From Tricholomella constricta (lineage: Eukaryota; Basidiomycota; Agaricomycetes; Agaricales; Lyophyllaceae): a DNA stretch of 64,000 nucleotides. Location: NCBI GenBank assembly GCA_013368375.1, contig JAACJP010000013.1:620001-684000 (forward strand). Reading direction: 5' to 3'. Positions 44,902 through 54,756 of this stretch are shown here, piece by piece. The position numbers were made by a program, and so were the translations under genes. The notes beneath the pieces are model-generated. The model saw only the letters and a list, made by a program, of their open reading frames with translations. It made no database searches and was not told where the DNA came from. Within the stretch, counting starts at the first letter, position 1. Every line of letters starts with the position of its first letter.

Positions 44902-45180
44902 TTACGACGCGTCGTTGTTGTCTATAGTCACTACAATTATCATTCTGGCATTCGCGCGCGTACAAAAAAACGACGTCATCATTATAAATAGAACACATTT
45001 TGCCGCTGCATATTGTACGGATATTTTCAAGGGAAAATGCTAGGGTAATGAGTTGAAAACGAGGAAATACTCGTACATATCCCGGAAAGAAAAACCTCGA
45101 TGTATTTTAAAGAAAATGTCAGGAATTCTGACATATCTCCCACATTATCTCAAATCGAAAATTTACGGTATTGTGCTGTG
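44902..45180. other. Region containing the right edge of the transposon
   Basis: It holds the accessory gene's upstream DNA and a perfect inverted repeat ATGTCAG-GAATT-CTGACAT at 45116-45134. No gene was seen. The inverted repeat overlaps the candidate right terminus. Confidence 0.45.
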
Positions 45181-45210
45181 TATCCGAGCTGAAGCTATCC
45201 GAGCTGAAGA
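45181..45210 (+). repeat. 15-bp tandem repeat upstream of the GT49 gene
   Basis: tatccgagctgaagc is repeated head to tail (45181-45195 and 45196-45210, last base changed). It lies about 155 bp before the GT49 start codon. It may be an insertion scar or a promoter element. Confidence 0.8.
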
Positions 45211-45365
45211 ATGAGTTGCTGGGCGTGTTCCAACACGTGATGACGGATTCTGACGCGACGCGTTGTCACGGTCACGCGCAGAACTTGTCTGCCTCGACTC
45301 TAGTACTCAGTAATTATTACCCAAGTTCCACCAGACCGCTGTCCTCAACTTGTCATTCCTTGAGA

Positions 45366-47064
45366 ATGCTTCTATTCCCCCGCTTGTCGCAAATTCTCCA
45401 GTTTTTGCTCATATTCTATGTGTCAATCGCGGTCCTCTACACAACCAACTATCTCCTTGTCTCACCACTGCGTGTCGGTTTGTCAATCCTGGTCAATCAC
45501 CCCATGTCACCTTTTTCTCTGTGGGCTTTCTTCATAAATCCCTCTCCAAAGAAAGATAAAAGGCATACAGAGGCTCGATCCTATAACCTGGATCCCCGTT
45601 TTCTGCAGTTCTCAGGTGGTGACACGGAATGGAAGTCGTCGACTGTTGCTCTTGAGCACGGCCTCGGCCATGCAGAGCCTATCTTGGTAGAAGAGGAGTT
45701 ATCTCTTTCCAAGGCTTTTTCAACCTCTATGCGCCCCAGCAAGGTCATACCATACTTCTACCGAGCAGCTGGCAGATTCGATCAGGATGACATCACAATC
45801 ACAACCCTTGTCACCAGCAGCCGGTTCCAGGCATTCAGTCGGTTGGTTGAACGGTACCAAGGTGAGTCTTGTCTCGATCTCAAGGCCACGCTGACCTCGC
45901 ATATCTCTATAAGGCCCCATATCGGTGACCATCCACGTCGGGAATACCACGACTGAAATACGGAACCTCCTCAAATCACTTCGGGTGTTATACACCACTT
46001 CCAGAAGCATGGCGATCTATGTCGACGTTCATCTCGTCATCGACTCTTTCGACCGCCAATTCAATACCTGGCGCAACATCGCCCGGCTTTTTGCCAGAAC
46101 GGACTATATCATGATGCTTGATGTCGATTTCTTCATTTGCACAGACTTTCGTACGGCGATGAGGAAATCTTGGCATATCATGAGCCAGCTTCGCGAGGGG
46201 AACACCGCATTCGTCATACCTGCGTTTGAATACATAAAGTATGCCGATGGCGTGGATCATTCTGGGTTTCCCAAGGACAAGCGGGTATCTGCCACTTACT
46301 TGATGGTCTACCTCTATCGCTGAGGAATCATAGACACTGCTTGGGCTGATCAAGTCGAAACGCCTCGGGATGTTCCACGCATCGTGGGCGCCTGGGCACA
46401 ACAGCACCGACTACAAGAGGTATTACGCTGCACCACCCGGTGATGTTTACGAAGTCACGCAATATCACTCCGCATACGAGCCCTATGTCGTTTTCAAGAA
46501 GGACGGGCCTCCCTGGTACGTCGCCGTTTATGTGCGTTTCCGGTTGAACGTCCGTCAATGCGTCTGCAGGTGCGATGACAGATTCATCGGTTACGGAGGC
46601 AACAAAGCCGCATGTCTCTTCGAGATGTATATATCCGGAATCTCTTATTTCGTCCTTGCGGATCACTTTATCATCCATCAGAGCCATCGTTATGAAGAGG
46701 CTGCACGACGAAACGAGGTCTGCTTATTTCAAGATCTAGTGGAGGACGTGGATCATAACATCATCATTCAGCGACGCTACAACCGAAAGCTCTACTCTGA
46801 CTTTAAAGAGGAGACATGCCTTCGGTTTCTTGTTGCTTCTTTAAGTCGGTCCCTGTTATACACTGACCTTATTTCTCAGGTATCTTAAGATGTTCCAAGA
46901 AACTGGTCTTTTGAATGCAACTAAAGGTTCAAACGCCCTGCAAGAATGCAAAGGCCAAAAGCGTACCGCAAGGATTGCCGCAGAGGTATATTTATCCGGA
47001 TTTTTTTTTGACTCATCGCATGGCATATTATAACTCGTGTGAATTACAGATGCTCAAGCTGTGA
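45366..47064 (+). CDS. GT49-family glycosyltransferase (LARGE/B4GAT1-like), type II membrane protein
   Basis: Exons 45366-45861, 45914-46284, 46334-46515, 46570-46717, 46772-46824, 46880-46985 and 47050-47064 give 456 residues. A short cytosolic end precedes one membrane anchor (QILQFLLIFYVSIAVLYTT), fitting a Golgi type II enzyme. The catalytic region has ITITTLVTSSRFQAFSRLV, then a DVDFF in YIMMLDVDFFICTDF that serves as the metal-binding DxD. Downstream are YEPYVVFKKDGPPW, DDRFIGYGGNKAACLFEM and FVLADHFIIHQSH, which mirror the F-x-G-Y-G-x-N-K and H-x-x-H motifs of LARGE C-terminal and B4GAT1 domains. Animal relatives add glucuronic acid; the fungal acceptor is unknown. Residue SLSKAF and others before the DxD show no second domain. 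The last exon is 15 nt. Confidence 0.88.
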
Positions 47065-47688
47065 TCGGAACTTTGCTTAGAACTTTAGAAAGTATTTGGT
47101 TGACTACGTTATTTAAGTAACTCAACTCGTCGAGAAGGGAAGGAGCATGGTGAAAAAGGAACAAGAGGGGGCAAAAATCAAGCATCATAACTAGTAATGG
47201 AATACTTTTGGGGTTGAATAGGCGGAAAGGAAGACACTCGCTTGGTCATTGAGTCCAGGTGATCACTCCTCACGACACGCTAAAGGTTCTGATCCATGCA
47301 ACCTGTCTTGTGAATGGATGGATGGATGAATGGATTACCTTTGTATCAATTCGACGTGCAAGACTGAAGTGCTATAAGATACCTAGATGAGCCACTGAGG
47401 TTGAGAATACGGTACAGTACGAGTAAATCGACTTCGGAGTTCGGCCCTGTTGAGCCGGAACGGATTGGCGGACCGGATTCACCCCTAGGCAGACACCGCG
47501 ATGTTCAAAAGTCACTCGTCCCAAGCTTATCTCTCCCACTTTCTATTTCACTTCAAGTACTGCCACCTCGCCCACGATAATCCCCAGCGGATTTCACACG
47601 TTAAACAACAATCAGATCGGTACGTGTCGAGCAACCAGGGCTTCATCTTAATCTTTGACGATGACGCGTGAAGGAAAGTAACATAACA
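47065..47688. other. Intergenic region with a GGAT microsatellite
   Basis: About 620 bp upstream of the hydroxyacid dehydrogenase. An imperfect (ATGG)n tract spans about 47314-47334. Nothing else was recognised. Confidence 0.55.
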
Positions 47689-48926
47689 ATGGTACCTAAA
47701 GTTCTCATCTGCGGTGAGGATGCTAGCGACTTATCTTCTCTGCGGATTACTGACCTCAGCCAAGGCCGTATGGTCTGGGCACACGATGACGTTCAGAGAC
47801 TACTTGGCGATATCACAGAAGTGGTCGTAAGTTTTGAAACCGATATCTTCTTGTATAGGATTTCTATAATGAACTCGCCTGCAGTACCTTGACTCGAAAA
47901 ACAGATCGGAGTTCCTCGCCGCATTCCAGCCTGGAGGAAAATACTCTGATGTCGTTGGGATCTACAGAGAGAACGGATCAGCGGATATCCTGGGTGTCTT
48001 CGACAAGGAGATCATCAACGGTTTGTCCCCTAGCGTCAAATGGATCGCACACAACGGTGCCGGTTACGATCCCGTGGATGTCCACGCCTGTATTGCAAGG
48101 GGTACGTGTGGCTCTCTCTCATCGAAAGGCGCTGGCGACCTACTCACACCCGTAGGAATCTACCTTTCCAACACCCCCGGAGCTGTCGATGACGCCACCG
48201 CCACCACAGCTTTGTACCTCCTGATCTCGACCCTGCGCCAATACTCGATCGCGGAGCGATCTCTACGCGCTCTGAAATGGAAACCAGCCGGTCTCTCGGC
48301 GAAGACGCACGACATTACAGGACGCACACTCGCAATTCTTGGCCTCGGTGGAATCGGTCTGCGTTTTGCGGAGCTCGTTCAGGCATTCCCCATGCGCGTT
48401 ATTTACCACTCGAGGCGAAAGGTGGAGGATGCGCCCTCGTACTGCGAGTACTTCGAGAACGTCGAGGAGATGCTTGCGCAGGCCGATGTACTAAGTCTAC
48501 ATGTACCACTGAGGGCTGAGACGGTTGGTCTGATGGGGGAGAAGTGGATCAGGGCTTTGAAGCCTGGCGCGATCATCATCAACACGGCACGTGGAAAGGT
48601 GATTGACGAGGAGGCAATGATCAGAGCGCTTGAGGATGGGCATGTAAGTGACTTCGCAAGTAGTTTTTTCACAAAAAGAAAACTGACCACTGGCTTGGTA
48701 GCTCTCGTCCGTTGGTCTTGACGTCTTCCCCAACGAACCTGAAATCAACCCCCGCCTCCTCGAGTTCCCTAACATCACGCTCTTGCCCCATATGGGCACG
48801 GAGAACCAGGATTCGCAGCGCAAGATGGAGGTCCGTGCCCTGCAGAACCTGAGGGATTACTTTACAGTTGGGATGGGGAAGGACCTGGTCATCGAGTGGA
48901 GAAACGCCAAAAAGCCTCACCTGTAA
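47689..48926 (+). CDS. D-isomer-specific 2-hydroxyacid dehydrogenase (glyoxylate/hydroxypyruvate reductase type)
   Basis: NAD(P)H-dependent reduction of a 2-keto acid such as glyoxylate or hydroxypyruvate. Exons 47689-47826, 47885-48101, 48156-48643 and 48702-48926 give 355 residues. The N-terminal part of the catalytic domain has KWIAHNGAGYDPVDVHAC; the nucleotide-binding domain has ILGLGGIGLRFAELVQAF (G-x-G-x-x-G) and IINTARGKVIDEEAM. The catalytic Arg is expected in NTARG, the Glu in FPNEPEINPRLLE and the His in LLPHMGTENQD. After the glycine motif the sequence RVIYHSRRK places Arg residues where NADP-preferring enzymes often have them, so NADPH preference is possible. No peroxisomal tripeptide (ends HL). 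The substrate is not fixed by these motifs. Confidence 0.92.
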
Positions 48927-49150
48927 GCATCTGACTTGTTAATTTACTGAGGATATGAGCTTGTACATGCACGTCGTCGTGATAGGAAAGGGTATTGACG
49001 TAAACATGAAAGATCAAACTGGGAACAACAATGTGAGCGCCTGCTTCTGGCTTCTTTGACAGTGCTGTGAATTAAGCCACGAGGAGAGCTCGAGCCTCGA
49101 GGCTCATGGCTGCAGTCAGACGCGATGCACCTTGATTTCTAAAACCACTA

Positions 49151-50197
49151 ATGTCGACCACCTTAGACGCCAGCGCCACTGCTGTCGAAGCTAATGCGCG
49201 CGGACCCTTGAGCAATTCGGATGCGGCGAGGTTGGCCACTGTGATGCAGCACACATTGGGCGGACTGTAGGATCAAATCCATTCGTGACACAATTGTTTT
49301 CTCATTTTACGCCGAAAAGTGATACGACGCTCAAGATATTCAACGAGCAATCAAGCGTCTTCAGCGCAGGCGTTGCCCCTGAAATGGTGGGTTTTCGTTC
49401 AAATTCCCGGAAAATTGTTACGGAATCCTGGAGTAGGACAGGACTGCTGATATCCAAGATTTACAAAAACGCCTGAACGACCACAGCAAAACACAACGCC
49501 GGTTCATTCGCGGAGCAAAGAAAACGATAAGGGAGGATTTCAAGAAGACTATTTCAGATCGCTTGAGGTACTAAGAGAGTTCTTGTATGTCGAGCCCTTG
49601 CACTGAATAAGGCATGCGTTCACACGATAGAAACGACGTTTCGGCACAGATAAAGCGAGAGGTCGCGATGCAGGTCAAGGACCAGGTGGACCAACAGATC
49701 CGCGACCACATCCCCACACCGCTCGAGCAGCAGGCCCTGGACAACAAGAGACAGATTTCGAAGATCAAGGCCTCCTTGACCAACTCGTCAGCTCTATTTT
49801 CTCAGGAGGTTCCTATATCACTAACTTCCGACTAGGGAGGCGAGGGCTAAGAATTCGACCCTTCAGGCCAGTAATCTCGACGAGCCGCTGATGCCCATCT
49901 TGAAGCCCGACGGAAGCAAGAGCCATTTGTTCCCAGCAGACCTGAGGTCTCTCTTCTCCTACGAACGTAAGCGTTCTGCGATCCGTTCGCCTCGCCTCAG
50001 CGTCAAGTTGATGAAGGAACTCCAGCAGACATGACCAAAGCGCTGATGAAGGATTTTGATATCGAAGAGGACGACTCCTTGCAGGTCAACTATGGTCGAT
50101 TCATGAGACACATAGGTATATTTCCGGATGCCCTTTTCCTGTAATGAAAGACTGACGGCGGTGGACAGGCATTGAGAACGTCCAGATCGCTGGTTGA
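49151..50197 (+). CDS. Coiled-coil protein of unknown function, seven small exons
   Basis: Exons 49151-49266, 49336-49386, 49442-49567, 49631-49786, 49836-49966, 50008-50115 and 50169-50197 give 238 residues with consistent phases. I do not recognise the family. The N-terminal 55 residues are polar and Ala/Ser-rich. From ADIQDLQKRLNDHSKTQRRF to about residue 150 the protein is strongly helical and basic, with KREVAMQVKDQVDQQIRDHI and KRQISKIKASLTNSEARAKN giving coiled-coil heptads. The C-terminus (LMPILKPDGSKSHLFPADL, then FDIEEDDSLQVNYGRFMRHI) looks globular. No signal or membrane segment. Because no single exon has more than 52 codons, simple open-frame scanning misses most of it. The first 116-nt exon carrying the ATG is the least certain part. 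Confidence 0.68.
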
Positions 50198-50340
50198 TGG
50201 TGGGAGCCGAGAGGCATATATATTTGTTACCTCTAATAATTTATTTTCTGGGAATGTTAGTTATTTACATGTGATGTGAGAATGAATTGTAAATTGAAAC
50301 TTGTTCTCTCGTCTCTACCACGTACAAAGCTCTCGTCAGG

Positions 50341-51622
50341 ATGGTGGGCAGGCGTTTAATTTATTCGTTTTTCTCGCTGACGTTGCTCTGTATTCTAGGA
50401 CGAATCTTCACCCTTCTCTCAGGTTGCACGGGCATACCAGAAACTCACCCACACCGAACTCGTTCTTTTCCTCAAAGTCCGTAACCTGCCCACTACAGGA
50501 ACTGATCACGACCTTGCCTCACGTCTGGCTCGCCACGATGTCCACACATATCATTTTCCAACCTCCCCCCAGGTTCAGCCACAGGAGCTGTCGCCGCTGC
50601 AGTCCACAGCACCTAGGTCTCAGAACTTGGGCCGCCCACCTGATCTTCCCATTGAAATTCTAGCCGATATTCTGGACAATGTCGGTGATTGGGAGCTTTC
50701 GAAAGCCGTAGGGGTACCGACTAGCCTAGCCAGGCCTTTGCAATGGTCTCGAGCATCCAGAACAGATAAGGCCATGATCACCGGCTACGTGCCACTAATA
50801 CGCGCCTCAGACCCCTGCCTTCACCCACCGACGAAGATCGGCGCGGTTCTCGCAATCCGGTTTGGCTATGTTCAAGTCCTTGAGTACTTTCTTTCTGCAC
50901 ATCACCCCATATTCCAGTCTATTTTCAAAGACGATCTAATCCCGATAAAGGCCTCACGGCATGGACGTACGGATGTCCTTTCATGGTGGAAGCATGGCTT
51001 CGAGCAGCATCCACACCTGATTCCCCCACCTGCAGCTGGCTCTGTGGCGGAAGCCATTGACGGGGCGTCACGTAACGGCCAGGTTGTATCTCTTGATTGG
51101 TGGTTAAACTGGGGGCGACCGCTGGAATATACCGAAGCTGCACTTGAGTATGCAAGTGCAAAAAATCAGATCTCGGTCCTCGATTGGTGGCTACGGCAAA
51201 ACAAACTCACGGGTTTGCCCCTGAAGATTGGTCGTGTCATGGATATGGCGAGTACTGCCGGTCATGTTCAAGTCCTGGAGTGGTGGGCCGCTTCGCGGCT
51301 TGAACCGAAATATGACCAACATGCGCTACAACATGCAAGCTGTCATGGCAAGGTCGACGTGCTTCAATGGTGGCTGAGGAGTGGACTCCAGGTCAAGTTC
51401 GACCAAGACGCTCTGACAGGTGCCACGAGGCATAATAGGCCTGAAGTCCTGGAGTGGTGGGATAAATCTGGCCTTCCCATCACTTATCGGATGTGCGACA
51501 TTGAGGAGGCGTTAGAGGACGCAATTGGGGGTGGTGCAGATGCTCGAGCATGGTGGAAACGGAAAGGCCTTGACTTCAACGCCAATGACAAGGAGTGGAT
51601 GAAGTCACAAAGCCTGAATTGA
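50341..51622 (+). CDS. SAP/F-box-like protein with Trp-Trp ankyrin-type repeats
   Basis: One long exon (50423-51622) is joined to an ATG-only first exon (50341-50343) by a 79-nt intron (GTGGGC to CTCAG). Together they give 401 residues. The N-terminus resembles a SAP helix pair (QKLTHTELVLFLKVRNLP, TGTDHDLASRLARHDVHTY). An F-box-like segment follows (GRPPDLPIEILADILDNVG). The rest consists of divergent ankyrin repeats, each with a G-x-V-x-V-L-x-W-W core, such as GHVQVLEWWAASRL, GKVDVLQWWLRSGL and RPEVLEWWDKSGLP. Repeats of this type are common in fungi and oomycetes. A role as a ubiquitin-ligase substrate receptor is possible but unproven. The start is inferred; the FCF1 gene in this window shows the same ATG-only exon design. 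Confidence 0.72.
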
Positions 51623-51789
51623 TCGTTTTCGTGAGTCCTTGCCTCACGTGGAGTCTTTTCATTGTTCATATATGTTGGTTTAATGGCTTATGATCATGTC
51701 TAAAGTCCGTGTTAACAACATCACATCGTTTATCAAGTTCTATAGGAAAGTATATTCTATGCCAACTTCTACATGTCGCCGCATAACCT

Positions 51790-52812
51790 TCAACGTTGGC
51801 ATTGCACCGATTGCCTCGATGCTTCGTCCCATGCACGGTCACTGTCGCCGCAAAAATAGGCTTCCTCCCAAAACTCCCGGAACAAAAATGCAGCTGCTGA
51901 CGAATAGGTCGAGCTCCGCCCCGAGTAGTACTGTGACCTCGGCGAGGGGGAATATTCTACAACCACGCCATGTGTGTCCAGGGGGTCTGATAACCATTGT
52001 TCTATGATGTGTTTGTCTTGGCGCGGGATGGAAGGCGAAGCTATGTACACCATCATCCTCGTTGGTGTGTGGTAGCCAGTGAGTTCGTCATTGGGATTTG
52101 TACGCTTGATGTCATTCCTCGTGAGCGAGCATGCAAAGTGGGTTAGGTGGGGCATGTGCTTGAACGGTATCTTCTTCGTCCAGGTAGGTAATCCTCTTAG
52201 ATCGTCGGTGATTTCACTGGACGCGTCTTCTATCCAGATCGTAAGGCGTGTGAGCCTCTCGAGGAACGCGAGTCCTCCTGCGCTACATGTCAATCCCGTC
52301 CAGTTGCACCACCTCCCCCAAAACAATGCCTCCCGACATGTCCAGTCCATGGCCGGGTCGACGTCGCGTTCGAAAAGAGCATTGTGCAAGAGATGATGCG
52401 TCGAATTGTGGAGCCCCAACGATTTCGTCTTCTTCAGGATTTGATAAACAGGCTTGTAATCCAGGTACTCGTCGCTCCGCATGCTGTCCAGGTTTCCTTC
52501 GATTCCTACGCTCCATATCCTGCAATCTTGGATGAGCTTGGCGTAATTTGTGCCACGTTCCGCGAGAGGCTGTTTAGGCTGAACGAAATCATGGAATGCG
52601 AGGAGGCTCTTGCGTGACCGGAGGACGACAGTGTGGAGAAGAATGGGCATAACCTCCACGTAAAAGTTGCGTGAGACTCGGGCGAGGGATAAAGCAGTGG
52701 TATAACAAAGGTGCGGATTGGGGTCTTGATCGCATCCTTTAAAGGTTGGGGTGGCGGCAAGGCGAATAATTGCGAGGCTGAGCTCGTCGGCGAGGTTCGG
52801 GAAGAGGGGCAT
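51790..52812 (-). CDS. F-box-like hypothetical protein
   Basis: An intronless frame of 340 residues. The N-terminus, LFPNLADELSLAIIRLAA followed by ALSLARVSRNFYVEVMPILL, is laid out like the degenerate F-box of many agaricomycete proteins. The remaining ~260 residues have no motif I recognise, though WTCREALFWGRWCNWTGLTC and LTRLTIWIEDASSEI suggest leucine-rich-like strands. No signal peptide or membrane segment. A palindromic TATA element lies 38-48 bp before the start. These proteins are numerous in mushrooms and usually unstudied. Function unknown. Confidence 0.65.
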   Translation of the reverse strand: MPLFPNLADELSLAIIRLAATPTFKGCDQDPNPHLCYTTALSLARVSRNFYVEVMPILLHTVVLRSRKSLLAFHDFVQPKQPLAERGTNYAKLIQDCRIWSVGIEGNLDSMRSDEYLDYKPVYQILKKTKSLGLHNSTHHLLHNALFERDVDPAMDWTCREALFWGRWCNWTGLTCSAGGLAFLERLTRLTIWIEDASSEITDDLRGLPTWTKKIPFKHMPHLTHFACSLTRNDIKRTNPNDELTGYHTPTRMMVYIASPSIPRQDKHIIEQWLSDPLDTHGVVVEYSPSPRSQYYSGRSSTYSSAAAFLFREFWEEAYFCGDSDRAWDEASRQSVQCQR

Positions 52813-52844
52813 TATAGCTTAGGTCCTTAGCGCCGTTGAGAAGA

Positions 52845-52860
52845 GGGGTATTTATACCCC
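52845..52860 (-). promoter_or_regulatory. Palindromic TATA element upstream of the F-box-like gene
   Basis: ggggtatttatacccc is a near-perfect palindrome. On the minus strand it contains TATAAATA about 40 bp before the start codon at 52812. The GGGTAT...ATACCC flanks could also be bound as a dyad. Confidence 0.5.
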
Positions 52861-53721
52861 CGGTCCACTGGAGTGGCCACGCCCCATCCCACAACAGCGT
52901 TTTGGCCAGCGCCTTTTTGGAATCAGTCTTGCCGTTTAGGCATCATTCGTCACTTGATTCATCCTCATTTGTTCATTCACAATGCTATTGGCCTTGCTGC
53001 AATTGTTCTGGCGCTCGGCCAGTATGAGAATTTGGCCCTGACACTTTGAGTTTGCCACATGTCTCCGGTTGTGAGCCCATAACAGGAAAAATCATTGTAT
53101 TCTAGCTTCTGAATCAACAGCGAAAAAATTGCACTGCCGGGTTTAATAAAACGCTTGCTTTTGTGACATCCCTCCGCTGTGCCCTCGCCAGTAGACATTC
53201 CCAGCGTCTTTCTCAAGGCGACATTTACATGAACGCGTTTCCTTGCCCATTTCAATTTGGGACTTCCACACACTATAAGTATACACCGCCAAATGATTGT
53301 ATCAGGAAAAACGAATTCCCTGCTTGAAATATTTCTGTCTCAATATCCGTCTGGCCAGCCTTTTGTGCGTGGCAGGTGAGCTCCAATTGGTCGTGGCTGC
53401 AGCTGGGGCGGCCCCGGAAATTGGGTTCCGGTTCAAGTTGGCGCTCGTCACCGCCGCGTCCGCGCTCGCTCGGTCGCAGCTGCATTTGCGTCCGGAAGTG
53501 CTCTGCATGCTCAGCACGGGGCTCGAACTTGAAGCTTTGAGGCTTGAAGCTTGACCTCACGGCGGTAAAACCTGCCGTCACACCTGTCTCTCAACTCGAG
53601 ACTTGCTGAGAGAACGGTCACTGGTCCAGTCACTTATTGCCCTTGTGTCATTAGTATATAAATTTATAGCATCATGTACATCTATATCAAAAGAGTGGAT
53701 CTGGACGGACACTCGGCGTCT
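52861..53721. other. Intergenic region, nothing supported
   Basis: About 860 bp with overlapping frames on both strands near 53273-53581 that carry no family motif. A small inverted/direct repeat of aagctt(t/c)aagc occurs at 53528-53552. A TATAAATTTATA palindrome lies near 53657. Confidence 0.45.
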
Positions 53722-54756
53722 CTATGTCGACCCCTTTCTCCCATCGTCCTCATCTGGGGGTACCTCTCTGTCCTTCCACCGTTGGTACGCTCGACTGAAT
53801 GTCCGACTCGCGAGAATGAACGGCTCGTTCGACCATGCCTTTTCCCACACGCGCTCTGCAAATTGTCGCTGTTCCCCACTCGTCACGCTTTCACGAAAGA
53901 TTCCGATAGCCTTGTGCGAGGGCGCCAGGAGTTTGGTGATCCGATCCCAGAACGGCGGAATATCCGGCGGTATGGGCACCAAGAGTGAATGCGATCTAGT
54001 TGCAGAGGTTAGCATGGCTGCCACCATAAGAGAGGTGCCGGACGATTCACCTGAACTCCGGTATCGGGCGTGGAGGGACAATCGGCCCCCACCATTTACT
54101 CGTTTCCCCATTCCGTTGTGCATCGTCGCACACGGGGTCTTCAGCAACTTTCTCTAGATGATCCTGATAGTCCTGCCAGACCTCTCGTCTCTGTTCATAG
54201 CGCTTGTTGACCCGCTGCTGCCGCTCAAGGTCCATCATCATCGAATCCGTCTTCTCGTGGATGGCTAGACGGCTCTGGGTCGTCCAGAGGTACCAGCCCT
54301 CGTCCCAATGCTTTACCGGTTCCGAAGGAGTCGCCTGCGGTGGTGTATCGAGATCTTCCACAGGTTTCCCACCAAGTATGCGAGGGAGGTTCGCTGGCTG
54401 ACCTTCTGAAGGTAGGGGATACAGAGCCTTGCCATCCGGGTTGAGGTTACGATGTGTCTTGAAGGCGATGATGTTCTTGACTTCATGAGGGAAGACTCTA
54501 CGGATGCACACAGACCGGCAGAACGGCTCCTTTCCGTAAAAACGACCATTGACGCTCTGAGAGCAGTAGGTCAGACACCATTCGTCGGTTTGAGGGGAGA
54601 ATCTGCCTTCCAGACGTTGAATGACTCGTCATACGATGACATGGTCAAATAGACATTACCTTTGGGGGGCGTCAGTATCTTTATAGTGGGCCAGTCAGCT
54701 AAAGGAGGCTTCCTGGGCTGCTGGGACACCTTGGTTTCGGTGGTGGTACTTGTCAT
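53722..54756 (-). CDS. Uncharacterised protein, 308 residues
   Basis: Three exons, 54756-54660, 54606-54051 and 53995-53722, join in phase. The donor at 54050 (AG|GTGAAT) was used because it continues a long clean frame, whereas reading through ends at once. I do not recognise the family. Near the N-terminus is a Cys-containing block (DEWCLTYCSQSVNGRFYGKE, then CRSVCIRRVFPHEVKNIIAFK), which could bind metal or form disulphides. The centre has a charged helix with many Arg/Glu (LERQQRVNKRYEQRREVW). The C-terminal part, VPIPPDIPPFWDRITKLL and RTFSRAYQRWKDRE, looks folded. No signal peptide. Its neighbours give no hint of function. Confidence 0.68.

Larger units (their letters stand above)
38445..45122. 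mobile_element. Plavaka/CACTA-type DNA transposon, apparently complete coding part; borders tentative
   Basis: The element holds two convergent genes: a Tnp2-like transposase on plus (38606-43034) and an accessory protein on minus (44901-43076), with only 41 bp between their stop codons. This layout is what I expect of agaricomycete Plavaka elements. The borders are only candidates: CCGACATTTTCCTTGA at 38445-38460 and, inverted, CTGACATTTTCTTTAA at 45122-45107 match at 13 of 16 positions. I saw no clear target-site duplication beside them and no CACTA terminus. The region sits between the hydrophobin and a GT49 gene, both of which look undamaged. Confidence 0.6.

Noticed and set aside
49072..49254. 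Minus-strand 60-codon frame opposite the coiled-coil gene
   Set aside because: The plus-strand exon at 49151 splices in phase into a long gene, so the minus frame is most likely its shadow.
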